DNA of 64,000 bases from Anaerolineae bacterium (GCA_022822305.1 JAJEBY010000016.1:744001-808000), one strand, 5' to 3'; shown: positions 52,038 through 62,114, counted from the stretch's first letter. Notes: generated by a model from the letters alone, not told the origin. Translations and numbers: made by a program.

Positions 52038-53663
52038 ATGTTAAAGGTTGTTAGCATTGAGGAGATGCGCGACATTGAAGCGGCTGTGGACGCGTCGCTG
52101 CTCAGTTACGATCAGATGATGCTCAATGCGGGGCGGGCCGCGTCGCGCTACTTGCGGCAACGAATTGAGATCCATGAAGAGACGAATATTACCGTTCTCA
52201 TTGGCAAGGGGAACAACGGCGGCGACGGGCTGGTATTGGCCCATGATTTAGCCGAAAACACCTCGGCGCAGATTCGGCTTTACCTGCTTGAGGCGCGTGA
52301 CCCAGGGGATAGCAATTTCGCGGCCATACAAGCGCTACGTCCATTCATCGCCTATGCCGACCACGATGACGATCTGCGACTCTTGAAAAGCTTGATCAAC
52401 AGCTCGGATGCAGTTGTGGACGCGCTTTTTGGAATCGGATTGCGCCTGCCCTTGCGCGGCCGGCCCGCGCGAATTCTGCGAGCGATCAATCAAGTGATCA
52501 AACAGCGGGAGCATGGCGGCGACCGAGAGCAAAGTTGTGATTTGACCCAACCGGCCAGGGCTCAACGGGTGGATGGGCCGTTTGTCCTGGCGGTAGACTG
52601 CCCCAGCGGCGTCAATTGCGATGACGGAAGCGTTGACCCCAATGTATTAGCGGCAGACGCGACAATCACCTTTATCGCTGCCAAGCCGGGGTTGCTCACC
52701 TTTCCCGCCGCTGCGGCTGTTGGCGAACTCATCTTATCGACGATTGGAATACCGGAGGACTTCGCGCCCCTGGCTGATATTAGGCGGACCGTCACTGATT
52801 TGGGCGCGGCAAACGAGCTCTTGCCCCGGCGTCCGCTAGACGGCCACAAGGGCACATTCGGCAAAGTGATGGTAGTCGGCGGCTCGGAAACGTACATTGG
52901 CGCGGTCGCATTGGCGGCGGAGGCGGCCTACCGAGCCGGCGCCGGCCTGGTCACGATTGCGACGATTAGCCGTCTGGTCGACATCGTTGCCGGCAGCCTG
53001 CGCGAGCCGACATTTGTTCCATTGGCAGAAGAGGGGGGCGCGATTGCGGCATCGGCCAGCGAAGCGGTCAAGGGCGCCTCAATGGACTATGACGCGCTTG
53101 TAATCGGCTGCGGCATGGGGATGAATGCTTCGGCGCGCGCGTTTGTGAACGACTTGCTAGCGAGCGATGGCTTGCCGCCGTTGATTGTGGATGCCGATGC
53201 GCTGAACGCGCTGGGCGAGAGCGATCGATGGTGGGAGCGTTTACCGGCCGGAACGATTATCACGCCACATCCGGGTGAAATGGCGCGATTGTGCCAGATG
53301 ACGGCAGCCGAGGTAAACGCCAATCGCTGGGAGATCGCGGCTGTGTATGCCCAAGCCTGGAATCTCGTAATCGTCCTTAAGGGCGCGCATACGCTGATTG
53401 CGGCGCCGGATGGCAGCGTCACCGTTATTCCATTCAAGACAGATGCCCTTAGCACGGCTGGAACCGGCGATGTGCTGGCGGGCATCATCGGCGGTATGCG
53501 CGCGCAAGGCCTGTCCGCCTACGATGCCGCTAACCTGGGCGCCTATGCGCACGCGCTCGCAGCCACGATCGCTGTGGAGGAAATTGGCAGCAGTCGGAGC
53601 GTCATCGCCGGAGATGTGCTGGCGAGCCTGGGGCGTGCATTTGAGAGAATCGAGGGCGGCTAA
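52038..53663 (+). CDS. nnr: Bifunctional NAD(P)H-hydrate epimerase / dehydratase
   Basis: IGKGNNGGDGLVLAHDL epimerase; GTFGKVMVVGGSETYIGAVALAAEAAYRAGAGLV and TAGTGDVLAGIIGG dehydratase. Confidence 0.95.
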   Translation: MLKVVSIEEMRDIEAAVDASLLSYDQMMLNAGRAASRYLRQRIEIHEETNITVLIGKGNNGGDGLVLAHDLAENTSAQIRLYLLEARDPGDSNFAAIQALRPFIAYADHDDDLRLLKSLINSSDAVVDALFGIGLRLPLRGRPARILRAINQVIKQREHGGDREQSCDLTQPARAQRVDGPFVLAVDCPSGVNCDDGSVDPNVLAADATITFIAAKPGLLTFPAAAAVGELILSTIGIPEDFAPLADIRRTVTDLGAANELLPRRPLDGHKGTFGKVMVVGGSETYIGAVALAAEAAYRAGAGLVTIATISRLVDIVAGSLREPTFVPLAEEGGAIAASASEAVKGASMDYDALVIGCGMGMNASARAFVNDLLASDGLPPLIVDADALNALGESDRWWERLPAGTIITPHPGEMARLCQMTAAEVNANRWEIAAVYAQAWNLVIVLKGAHTLIAAPDGSVTVIPFKTDALSTAGTGDVLAGIIGGMRAQGLSAYDAANLGAYAHALAATIAVEEIGSSRSVIAGDVLASLGRAFERIEGG

Positions 53664-53884
53664 TCCTCAGCTTCAACACGCTGCCTGGCGATAGCTTTGG
53701 CTTGCGAAATATTCGCATCAATTTCGCGTTCAATGGCGTCGCCGCCGAAGGTCGCCAAGTCTTTTCGTCGCTGGCTTCCACTCTTGTCCAGACGCATGAT
53801 CGCGTACAGCGCCCCGAACAACAAGCCGAGCAACAGACCAAGTGCTGTCGCCCCCTGATGCAAGCCTCGCTTAGCCGACGTCAT
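53660..53884 (-). CDS. Small single-TM protein
   Basis: 74 aa, TALGLLLGLLFGALYAIMRL; tail-to-tail with nnr, overlaps start of its upstream neighbour. Confidence 0.6.
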   Translation of the reverse strand: MTSAKRGLHQGATALGLLLGLLFGALYAIMRLDKSGSQRRKDLATFGGDAIEREIDANISQAKAIARQRVEAED

Positions 53885-54377
53885 CAGAATCGAGTTCTAT
53901 TTTGTCATCGGTCTGCAGCAAGGCGCGAATGCGAATGATCTCCCGCAAGAACGTGAGCAGCCCAACAATGAAGCTCTTGATCTGAATAAGGGGATCAGCA
54001 CTATTCTTGCTTACGAACTCCGCCGTGGCTTTGGTCATGCGGGTCGTTTCACGCGCGTTATCCAGAATCGGTCTGATTTCGGTTTTCAACATGATGAAGA
54101 AGCCCGCCGCCTGCAACATCAGCACCGACAGTGCCGTCGCGATCAAGACTGATTCCAGGACCAGAATTACAATGAAGGTATCGCGAATGATTTGTACTAC
54201 AGGCGACCAAGTCTCGGCAGCGGTGACGGCCACCAAGAGACCCAGCCCCAGCAGAACCAGTATCACTACGACTGTGATCAGCGCTGTCCACTTGAGTACT
54301 GAGAGTATACTACGCCCGGAACCGGTGGCAGATTCGTTTGGACTCGTCGAGTGGTTCTCGTCGTCGCGATCGCTCAT
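53871..54377 (-). CDS. Hypothetical membrane protein
   Basis: 168 aa with two TM segments and coiled-coil-like region. Confidence 0.65.
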   Translation of the reverse strand: MSDRDDENHSTSPNESATGSGRSILSVLKWTALITVVVILVLLGLGLLVAVTAAETWSPVVQIIRDTFIVILVLESVLIATALSVLMLQAAGFFIMLKTEIRPILDNARETTRMTKATAEFVSKNSADPLIQIKSFIVGLLTFLREIIRIRALLQTDDKIELDSDDVG

Positions 54378-54380
54378 GGG

Positions 54381-54659
54381 CTACCGCCGCGTCACCCGGC
54401 TCTCAGTTTCGGTGGTGACCAACTGCGCAAACAGCAGCATGGCAAAGGCGCATATGGATGCCGGCAGAAGGTGCACGATGCCGATTCTCAAGAAATCGGC
54501 TTCTATGTAGCCACCGATATATTGGCCGAGCAAGAAGCCAACCCAACTTGTGGATACGAACAAGACCATGCGGCGAGCGGCCCCGCCCATGATGACGTGA
54601 AAACCGAGACCGTACATGGTCGAAAGAACGAAACAAAACACAAATACGGGGCTGGGCAT
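54381..54659 (-). CDS. Hypothetical three-TM membrane protein
   Basis: 92 aa, hydrophobic segments with GGAARRMVLFVSTSWVGFLLGQYIGGY; 3 nt upstream of next gene. Confidence 0.6.
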   Translation of the reverse strand: MPSPVFVFCFVLSTMYGLGFHVIMGGAARRMVLFVSTSWVGFLLGQYIGGYIEADFLRIGIVHLLPASICAFAMLLFAQLVTTETESRVTRR

Positions 54660-54747
54660 GCTGGTTGCGAATCAATCATCCAGTGGTAAAATCCACAGAC
54701 AGTGTAGCACAAAGGCAAATTGCAGTCACGTCTCGACGGTTCCAAAC

Positions 54748-55941
54748 ATGAATGCCATCGATCTCGAGATTCTCATTCCGGCGTCTCCCGATTTCATCTG
54801 GCGCTTCCTGGGCGATCTGGCTCAGTCAGTTGAGTGGCAGGAGGGCGTGAAGTCGATATCCTTCCTCACGACACAGCGTGATGGCAAGGGGACACGTTGG
54901 CGCTACGCGACCAACCGCGGCGGCGATGTCATTATGGAAGTCACAGCCTGGTATGATACGTTGGGTTACGAATACAAGGTGGTTGACGGCGCGAGCTTTG
55001 GGGAGAACCAGGGCCGCATACGCTTGCACGAGGTGACCGACGGCACGCTGGTGCGCTGGACATTCAACTACGAATTGAGCGGCATGTTGGGCGGGCTGCG
55101 CAATGCCATGCGTCAAAAGCGCAGCACCACAAGACAAATTCAAGAGAGCCTGCGCAATCTTCATCGGCACGTGCTAAAGGAATCGGGAGGCATATCCACG
55201 CATCAGGCCCGCGCCAGCGTCCGTGACGCGCCGGATGTGGACGAGCGCTCAATTTATACGCCCAGACACCCGTCCAGCTATATTGATCCGACAACGGATA
55301 CGGAGAAACTGCTGGAAGAAGACATGCCGTCGCCGCTGATGTTCGAGTATGAGCAGGCATCGGTAGCGCCGTCCTCAGCCCCCGAAACCGATACAAAACC
55401 GAATCCCGTTGTTCAAACGGGCGATATTGCGGCTGAAGTAGATGTTCCTGAAACTAGGGTTGAAGAAGCCACGCAGCCGATAGATATGGAAATCATCGCT
55501 TACGAGCCGCAAGCCAGCGCCGACGTTGAAGCGTTGACAAGCGATGCGGAGGAAGAAGAAGAGCCCGTCTCGGAAGTTGCCGCAATCGCTCCCGAGCCGG
55601 CGCCCAGGGAAGCGCGCGCCGTTGATACCTCGAGTGTCAGCGTGTTTGAGATTTTCGGATTGCGCAAACCCAGCGAAGCCGGCGGCCAACTGCTGGAAGA
55701 TGAACTGGCAGCCGAGCGCGCCGAGCTGCGCCGCAGCGCTCAACGCTCCCCCAGAGCGTGGGGCGATGAGCCAATAGACGGCATGGCCGACTACAAAAAC
55801 TCGGGCGCAAGCGCGTTGGAATTGGAACGCAAACGTGTAGACAATCCATTTGCAGAGGTCACCACCGCGCCAGAGCAGATCGTTGGCCGGCGCCGTCGGA
55901 CGCGCATGCGCCAGACGAATCTGCGCTCACACAACCGTTAG
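54748..55941 (+). CDS. SRPBCC (START-like) domain protein with long acidic disordered tail
   Basis: MNAIDLEILIPASPDFIWRFLGDLAQSVEWQEGVKSISFL...GTRWRYATNRGGDVIMEVTAW; tail rich in E/P/A/T. Confidence 0.75.
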   Translation: MNAIDLEILIPASPDFIWRFLGDLAQSVEWQEGVKSISFLTTQRDGKGTRWRYATNRGGDVIMEVTAWYDTLGYEYKVVDGASFGENQGRIRLHEVTDGTLVRWTFNYELSGMLGGLRNAMRQKRSTTRQIQESLRNLHRHVLKESGGISTHQARASVRDAPDVDERSIYTPRHPSSYIDPTTDTEKLLEEDMPSPLMFEYEQASVAPSSAPETDTKPNPVVQTGDIAAEVDVPETRVEEATQPIDMEIIAYEPQASADVEALTSDAEEEEEPVSEVAAIAPEPAPREARAVDTSSVSVFEIFGLRKPSEAGGQLLEDELAAERAELRRSAQRSPRAWGDEPIDGMADYKNSGASALELERKRVDNPFAEVTTAPEQIVGRRRRTRMRQTNLRSHNR

Positions 55942-56020
55942 GCGCGCATCGCCGCTTAACCGCAAGAGGTTAGACCATCAAGTTTCGTGAAAAGTAACCG
56001 GGGACCCTGGTGCAAAAACG

Positions 56021-56093
56021 GGTGGATGAAGGGGCTCGAACCCTCAACCGCCTGAACCACAATCAGGTGCTCTGCCATTGAGCTACATCCACC
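56021..56093 (-). tRNA. tRNA-His (GTG)
   Basis: Cloverleaf by eye: acceptor GTGGATG/CATCCAC, D arm GCTC/GAGC, anticodon arm CCTGA-TTGTGGT-TCAGG, T arm GAGGG-TTCGAGC-CCCTT, plus G-1:C73 specific for tRNA-His; CCA not encoded. Confidence 0.95.
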
Positions 56094-56117
56094 ATAATTG
56101 AAGTTATTTTAGCATGA

Positions 56118-56819
56118 TCACTGCGGCATTTCCAGATGCGATACGCCTATCGGGACTTGCGCCAGTGATTTCTTTTTGAGTATCAACAGATGTACGACGC
56201 TGTCACTCAGATGCAGCGTTTGCAAATCCGTCACAAATCCAGCGGCAGGAATGTGGTCCGACACGACTGATTCAACCTTGCCATCATATGTTTGCCCGGT
56301 CAAACGGTACAGATGCTTGATTATCCAGCGCAGCAAACCACGCCCGTTCAAATGCCCCGACAGCACGATGAATGCGCAGCCATCCGTTTTCAATACCCGA
56401 TGTATTTCCGACAATGTTGACGCTTGAGTGATGAAAGCTGTAGGAAAAGTACAGACAATTGCGGGAAAACAAGCGGCTTTGAATGGCAGCGTGAGCGCAT
56501 CGCCGCGAACGAAATCGGTGGAGAGACCTTGTTTCAAGAGTTTTCGCCTGGCGATTTGCCCCATCCTTGGCGACAGATCAAGCGCGACCGTCCGGTAGTT
56601 GGACCTGTGCATGTCCAACTGCAAGTTGCCGGTACCGTGCGCCAGCTCCAGCACGGGACCCGGGATTTCCGCATCAAGCCGCGGCAATACCGATCGTTGC
56701 CAAGCACGCCAGCGTCCGAGCGACACCAGCCGGCTCACGGCATCGTAGCTGAAGGCGCATTTGTTATAGAGCAGGTGGAATAAGAACTGGATCAGCCGCC
56801 GCCAGAAACGCCGGATCAT
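56118..56819 (-). CDS. Class I SAM-dependent methyltransferase
   Basis: GPVLELAHGTGNLQLDM, TVALDLSPRMGQIA, LSEIHRVLKTDG; start at MIRRFWRR overlapping upstream stop. Confidence 0.85.
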   Translation of the reverse strand: MIRRFWRRLIQFLFHLLYNKCAFSYDAVSRLVSLGRWRAWQRSVLPRLDAEIPGPVLELAHGTGNLQLDMHRSNYRTVALDLSPRMGQIARRKLLKQGLSTDFVRGDALTLPFKAACFPAIVCTFPTAFITQASTLSEIHRVLKTDGCAFIVLSGHLNGRGLLRWIIKHLYRLTGQTYDGKVESVVSDHIPAAGFVTDLQTLHLSDSVVHLLILKKKSLAQVPIGVSHLEMPQ

Positions 56820-57574
56820 GCGGAGAAAACCGCGGCTATGCGGTCGGGGTTGTCGGTGATGACGCCATTGACCCCCAACGCTCTCAGCTGCAAGGCGCGC
56901 TTCGGCGCGTTCACAGTCCAGGCATTCACAACGTAGCGATGATCCCGTGCCCATCGCATGTAATCGGCGTCAACTGTTTCGTGCCAGGGGTGACGCGCCT
57001 CGTGTCGCAAGGATTCAAATGCCTGCTGCGTTTCAGGCGTCGGCGATGAACCGGTCAACGCGCCAAGCATGACTTCAGGGAATGATTTCCGCACGCGCTG
57101 CAACACCAACGGATTGAAAGAGGAAATGATGATGCGATCGGTCGCCTGATGGCGTCGGATGCAACGGCTAACCGCCGCTTCAACGCCATTTGAATGATCA
57201 CTGGCAGACTTAATTTCTACGTTGATCAGGAGATCGCCTGCGAACCGCTCGATTACCTCATCCAGAGTCGGGACGCGTTCGCCCGCGAATTCCGGCGCGA
57301 ACCATGCGCCGGCATCCAAGGCTTTGAGCGCAGCCAGCGTTTTGTCGCAAACCATCCCGGCGCCGTCAGTCGTAGCATCGACTGTATCATCGTGAATGAT
57401 GACGGGAAAGCCGTCGGCTGACAGCTGCACATCCAACTCGATGCCATGCGCGCCTTGCCGCTGCGCCATTTGAAAGGACGCCATGGTATTCATCGGCGCA
57501 TAAGCCATAGCGCCGCGATGCCCAAACACGAGCGTTTCGCCGGACATCATCAAGTCGCGAATGGTTGCTGTCAT
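56816..57574 (-). CDS. Glycerophosphodiester phosphodiesterase family protein
   Basis: VFGHRGAMAYAPMNTMASF, GIELDVQLSADGFPVIIHDDTVDATTDGAG, NAWTVN. Confidence 0.92.
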   Translation of the reverse strand: MTATIRDLMMSGETLVFGHRGAMAYAPMNTMASFQMAQRQGAHGIELDVQLSADGFPVIIHDDTVDATTDGAGMVCDKTLAALKALDAGAWFAPEFAGERVPTLDEVIERFAGDLLINVEIKSASDHSNGVEAAVSRCIRRHQATDRIIISSFNPLVLQRVRKSFPEVMLGALTGSSPTPETQQAFESLRHEARHPWHETVDADYMRWARDHRYVVNAWTVNAPKRALQLRALGVNGVITDNPDRIAAVFSA

Positions 57575-57594
57575 GCCAATTGCCAGAGGAATGG

Positions 57595-57921
57595 TCAGAC
57601 CAGGATTTCGATTTGGCCGTTCTGGATCCGAACTTGGAACCAGGGCACATCAATCTCGGCCGGGCTGCGAGTTGCTTTTCCGTTGCGAATATCGAAGCGA
57701 CCGCCGTGACGTGGGCACTCAATCTCAAAGCCACGCAACTGACTCGGACGATCAGCGCGGTCGAATGCGAGCACGTTGCCATCGTGCGTGCAAAGGTCTT
57801 CGATTGCGTAAACCTTGCCGCTGACGTTGAACACGGCAATCCAGCGTCCGGATACGCCGAATACTTCACGTTGCCCGTCCGGCAATTCTTCCAATGCGCA
57901 GAGCGACACCCACTCCGCCAT
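57595..57921 (-). CDS. Rieske [2Fe-2S] ferredoxin-like protein
   Basis: EDLCTHDGNVL and ECPRHGGRFDIRNGKA Rieske motifs. Confidence 0.95.
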   Translation of the reverse strand: MAEWVSLCALEELPDGQREVFGVSGRWIAVFNVSGKVYAIEDLCTHDGNVLAFDRADRPSQLRGFEIECPRHGGRFDIRNGKATRSPAEIDVPWFQVRIQNGQIEILV

Positions 57922-58340
57922 TAGCCCTGATGACCTCGCTCAATTTGCGCCCAGTATTCGCTGCCGCCGCGTCCGTAGGCGCCGATTACCAGCGTCTTCA
58001 AAGGTAGCAGCGCGCATTTGACTCGATTGATGCTCAATTGAAGGCCGATATTCTGCAGCAGGCGCTGCTTGTCGATAGCGCGGGCTTCGGCGAGCGTCAT
58101 GCCCAGGATGTCTTCGCCCAGCATGGAGGCGGATGCCAGACATATGGCGCAGCCTTCGCCATCCCAGCCCAGGTCGGTGATGATACCGCTGTCATCGACG
58201 CGCAGGGTGAGGCGCAGGCGATCGCCACAAAGCGGATTTGATTCTTCGTGATCCAGATCGTTGGGATCGAGCAAGCCCCAGTGTCGTCGATGGCGGGCAT
58301 GATCAAGAATCAATTGGCGGTACATGTCTTCCATCGACAA
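57921..58340 (-). CDS. sufU: SufU/NifU-like Fe-S assembly protein
   Basis: NPLCGDRLRLTLRV, GEGCAICLASASM, RVKCALLPLKTL: three conserved Cys. Confidence 0.95.
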   Translation of the reverse strand: MSMEDMYRQLILDHARHRRHWGLLDPNDLDHEESNPLCGDRLRLTLRVDDSGIITDLGWDGEGCAICLASASMLGEDILGMTLAEARAIDKQRLLQNIGLQLSINRVKCALLPLKTLVIGAYGRGGSEYWAQIERGHQG

Positions 58341-58373
58341 GCTAGTCCTGTACCAATGGCGCTCCGCTCAAGG

Positions 58374-59708
58374 TCAGCCGATGATTTTCAGCTCGATTTC
58401 GTCCATCAGGCGCTGACGCACGCGATCAAATGGCACACGCTGCAGCAGTTCATCAAAGAAACCCTCGATGATCATAAGCTGCGCTTGTGGCCGCGAAATG
58501 CCTCTGCTCATCAGGTAATAGATTGGTTCCTCTTCAAGCGTGCCAAAGGTGGCGGCGTGCGAACAAGCCACATCATCCGCCTCAATCTCCAATCCAGGAA
58601 TGCTGTCCATGCGGGCTTCGTCGTTGAGCATCAGATTTCGGCAGACCTGATAGCCGTCAATCTGCTGCATCTTGGGTAGCGATTTGATCATGCCCTGCCA
58701 CAAGGTGCGCGCATTGTCGCGAGCCGCGCCCTTGAAAAGCAGATCGGTATTGGTCAGGGGCGCATTGTGATTTTGCTGCGTGTCCAGATCAAAGAACTGG
58801 CCTTTGTCCGCGAAGAAGAAACCGCTGACGCGGGCGTTGGCGCCGGCGCCGACGGTATCGACTTCGATGAATGCTTTGGTCAGGCGGCTGCCCATCACGC
58901 CATTGACCCAGTCCAGCTGCGCATCGCGACCGACGATGCCACGCTGGTGACTGAACTCGAATGTTTCGCGATTCCAATCCTGAAGCGACACATAACGCAA
59001 GTTGCCGCCGTCTCCCACGATGAGCTCGGTCGCGCCAATATAGGATGATTGTTTGTCACTGTCTTTGGATGCGTATTCTACCTGCACTGTGGCTTGGGCG
59101 CCGTCTTCCACCACCACCAACACATGACCCAGCGCCGCGCCTGGAGTCGAGGTGTAGCAGACAACGTGCATGGGCAAGCGAGCGATGGTGTTTCGCGGAA
59201 TGTATATGAAGGTACCGTAATTCCAGAGCGCTCCATGCAAGGCGGCGAACTTGCCGTCCGTTGCTTTCACAGCGGTAGTCATAAAGTGTGTCTTGACGAT
59301 GGATTCGCGCTCGTGCAGCGCTGTGCGCAAGTCGGTGAAAACCACGCCTTGGCGATCGAGCTCGTCGGCGAGTTCGTGTCGCACGACCTGACCATCGACA
59401 AAGACCAGCAATCCACCCTGTTCGTCGCCGGTCAAAGGCTCAAGGTTCTTCGCTGGCACTACATTTGTGGCCGCGCCATTAGGCTGCGCAATCGTTTCGG
59501 CGTCATCCCACTGGATATGGCGGTAGTCGGTTCGACGCCATTCCTCTTCCATATAGGGCATCGGCAGATTCTGGTAATGCTCCCATGCTTCAAGCCTCAG
59601 CTCGAGCATCCAGGCCGGTTCGTTCAATTGCTGGCTCAACGCTTCCACATCCGCCCGTTGGTACGCAGGCGCTTGCGGCAGCGACGACCGACGTCTAACA
59701 ACAGCCAC
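58374..59708 (-). CDS. sufD: Fe-S cluster assembly protein SufD
   Basis: QNHNAPLTNTDLLFKGAARDNARTLWQGMI, CSHAATFGTLEEEPIYYLMSRGI; GTG start. Confidence 0.95.
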   Translation of the reverse strand: MAVVRRRSSLPQAPAYQRADVEALSQQLNEPAWMLELRLEAWEHYQNLPMPYMEEEWRRTDYRHIQWDDAETIAQPNGAATNVVPAKNLEPLTGDEQGGLLVFVDGQVVRHELADELDRQGVVFTDLRTALHERESIVKTHFMTTAVKATDGKFAALHGALWNYGTFIYIPRNTIARLPMHVVCYTSTPGAALGHVLVVVEDGAQATVQVEYASKDSDKQSSYIGATELIVGDGGNLRYVSLQDWNRETFEFSHQRGIVGRDAQLDWVNGVMGSRLTKAFIEVDTVGAGANARVSGFFFADKGQFFDLDTQQNHNAPLTNTDLLFKGAARDNARTLWQGMIKSLPKMQQIDGYQVCRNLMLNDEARMDSIPGLEIEADDVACSHAATFGTLEEEPIYYLMSRGISRPQAQLMIIEGFFDELLQRVPFDRVRQRLMDEIELKIIG

Positions 59709-59777
59709 GTGTTTTCTCCTTCAATGCTTCAGCTGTCGAGTGTGTGTATAGAATTCGCATCAAATGCCCGGATGCGC

Positions 59778-61226
59778 CTAGCCGATTGAGCCTTCCAACT
59801 GGATCTGAATCAGGCGATTCAGTTCCAGGGCGTATTCCATCGGCAGCTCTTTGACCAGGGGCTCCAGGAAACCGTTGACAATCATCGCGTTGGCTTCGTC
59901 TTCGCCGAGACCGCGACTCATCAGATAAAACAGCTGATCTTCGCCGACTTTGCTGACGGATGCCTCGTGCCCCATCGTGACATTCTTGGCATCGATCTCG
60001 ATGGTCGGATAGGTATCCGAGCGACTGAAGTCGTCTAACAGGAGCGCATCGCAAACGACGTTGCTTTTGCTGTTGCGCGCTTCGTCGGCGATTTTGAGCA
60101 AGCCGCGATAACTGGCGCGTCCGCCGTCTTTGCTGATAGATTTGCTGATGATCTGGCTGGTAGTCCGCGGCGCCAGGTGCGTGATTTTGGCGCCGGCGTC
60201 TTGATGCTGGCCGTTGCCGGCGAAGGCAATCGATAGCACTTCGCCATGGGCGCCCTCTCCGCGCAGGATTACCGCAGGATACTTCATGGTCAAGCGGCTG
60301 CCCAGGTTGCCATCCACCCATTCCATGGTAGCGTTCTTTTCCGCGACTGCGCGCTTAGTCACCAGGTTGTAGACGTTGTTCGACCAATTCTGGATCGTGG
60401 TGTAGCGGCAGCGTCCGCCTTCCTTGACGATGATCTCGACCACGGCGCTATGCAGGCTATCCGAGCTGTAGATCGGCGCGGTACAGCCCTCGACATAGTG
60501 AACGTAGGCGTCTTTATCGACAATGATGAGGGTACGCTCGAATTGCCCCATATTCTGGGTATTAATGCGGAAATACGCCTGCAGCGGCATTTCAACATGC
60601 ACGCCGGGCGGAACGTAGATGAAGCTGCCTCCGGACCAGACGGCCGTATTCAGCGCGGCGAACTTGTTGTCGTTCGACGGAATGACGGTCCCGAAATATT
60701 CCTGCACGATTTCGGGATACTCGCGTAAGCCCGAATCCATATCCAGGAAGATTACGCCCTGTTCTTCCAGACTTTCCTGAATGTTGTGATAGACGGATTC
60801 GCTGTCATACTGCGCTGAGACGCCATGCAGGAATTTCTGCTCGGCTTCGGGGATGCCCAGCTTGTCGAACGTATCCTTGATTTCTTGCGGCACTTCGTCC
60901 CAATCGCCTTCAGTCTTATCGGTGGCGCGGACGTAGTAGTATATGTCGTCGTAATCAATGCGATTCAAGTCACCGCCCCATTGCGGCGTCGGCTTGTCCA
61001 AGAAGATGTTGTAGGCGTCGACGCGGCAATCCGTCATCCACTGCGGTTCGTCTTTCATGGCGCTGATTTGACGGACGATCTCCTCATTGATGCCCTTTTG
61101 ACTCTTGAAAGCGTAGTCGACATCGTCATCGTGGAAGCCGTACTTCTCCGCGTAAGTCAGACCTACGTCTTTCAGTGCCTCTTCTTCGTGAGTGAGTTGC
61201 TTTTCGCTCTTGATGACATCCGTCAT
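59778..61226 (-). CDS. sufB: Fe-S cluster assembly protein SufB
   Basis: [65 protein letters not shown]. Confidence 0.97.
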   Translation of the reverse strand: MTDVIKSEKQLTHEEEALKDVGLTYAEKYGFHDDDVDYAFKSQKGINEEIVRQISAMKDEPQWMTDCRVDAYNIFLDKPTPQWGGDLNRIDYDDIYYYVRATDKTEGDWDEVPQEIKDTFDKLGIPEAEQKFLHGVSAQYDSESVYHNIQESLEEQGVIFLDMDSGLREYPEIVQEYFGTVIPSNDNKFAALNTAVWSGGSFIYVPPGVHVEMPLQAYFRINTQNMGQFERTLIIVDKDAYVHYVEGCTAPIYSSDSLHSAVVEIIVKEGGRCRYTTIQNWSNNVYNLVTKRAVAEKNATMEWVDGNLGSRLTMKYPAVILRGEGAHGEVLSIAFAGNGQHQDAGAKITHLAPRTTSQIISKSISKDGGRASYRGLLKIADEARNSKSNVVCDALLLDDFSRSDTYPTIEIDAKNVTMGHEASVSKVGEDQLFYLMSRGLGEDEANAMIVNGFLEPLVKELPMEYALELNRLIQIQLEGSIG

Positions 61227-61249
61227 GGTTGCATCCTCTTCCGACTACC

Positions 61250-62041
61250 CTAGACTTGCGCGACCTGCAAAGACTTGTGTTTATCCCGCACCCATTCGTA
61301 GCCTTTTTCCTCAAGTTCAAGCGCCAATGCGGGACCGCCGCTCTCGACAATTTGTCCTTCAAACATAACGTGCACAAAATCCGGCCGGACATGATTGAGT
61401 ATGCGCTGATAATGCGTGATTACCAGAGCGCCCATGTCGGGACCTGTCAACGCGTTCACGCCTTCAGCGACGATGCGCAGCGCGTCGATATCCAGTCCGG
61501 AATCGGTTTCATCGAGGACGGCGATTCGCGGCTCCAGCACCGCCATTTGCAGCACTTCCGCGCGCTTCTTCTCGCCGCCGCTGAATCCTTCGTTCAAGTA
61601 TCGTCCCGCGAAGGCGTGGTCGATTTTGAGCTGGCTCATCTTCTGGCGCATCATCCGGGCGAATTGCGGGATTGGAATCCCTTTGCTGTCCGGGTCTTCG
61701 CTCTTCAGCCGCGCATTAATGGCGTGGCGCAGGAAGTTGGCCAAAGTAACGCCGGGGATAGCCACCGGATATTGAAAGGCCAAAAACAGCCCGGCGCGAC
61801 TTCTCTCGTCCGGTTCCATCTCCAGCACATCGTCGCCATCGAGCAAGACCTGACCGTCGCGGACTTCGTATATGGGATTGCCCATCAATACGTTGGCCAA
61901 GGTACTCTTGCCCGAGCCGTTTGGACCCATCAGCGCGTGAATTTCTCCTTGCCTCACGGTCAAGTTCACGCCGCTGAGAATATTGTCTGCGTCGCCTTCC
62001 ACACCCGCGTGCAGATTGCGGATCTCCAATGTCGCTACCAT
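61250..62041 (-). CDS. sufC: Fe-S cluster assembly ATPase SufC
   Basis: ALMGPNGSGKSTLANVLMG, FSGGEKKRAEVLQMAVLEPRIAVLDETDSGLDIDAL. Confidence 0.97.
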   Translation of the reverse strand: MVATLEIRNLHAGVEGDADNILSGVNLTVRQGEIHALMGPNGSGKSTLANVLMGNPIYEVRDGQVLLDGDDVLEMEPDERSRAGLFLAFQYPVAIPGVTLANFLRHAINARLKSEDPDSKGIPIPQFARMMRQKMSQLKIDHAFAGRYLNEGFSGGEKKRAEVLQMAVLEPRIAVLDETDSGLDIDALRIVAEGVNALTGPDMGALVITHYQRILNHVRPDFVHVMFEGQIVESGGPALALELEEKGYEWVRDKHKSLQVAQV

Positions 62042-62059
62042 TAGCGCCACATCTCCTCT

Positions 62060-62078
62060 CCACAAAATTTAATTGTGG
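62060..62078. repeat. Inverted repeat in the sufC leader
   Basis: CCACAA-AATTTAA-TTGTGG. Confidence 0.7.
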
Positions 62079-62097
62079 TTAATCATGCGATTTAACC
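62077..62097. promoter_or_regulatory. Candidate operator palindrome of the suf operon
   Basis: GGTTAA-TCATGCGAT-TTAACC, just downstream of the predicted transcription start. Confidence 0.5.
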
Positions 62098-62114
62098 GAG
62101 TCGAACTTATGGGC

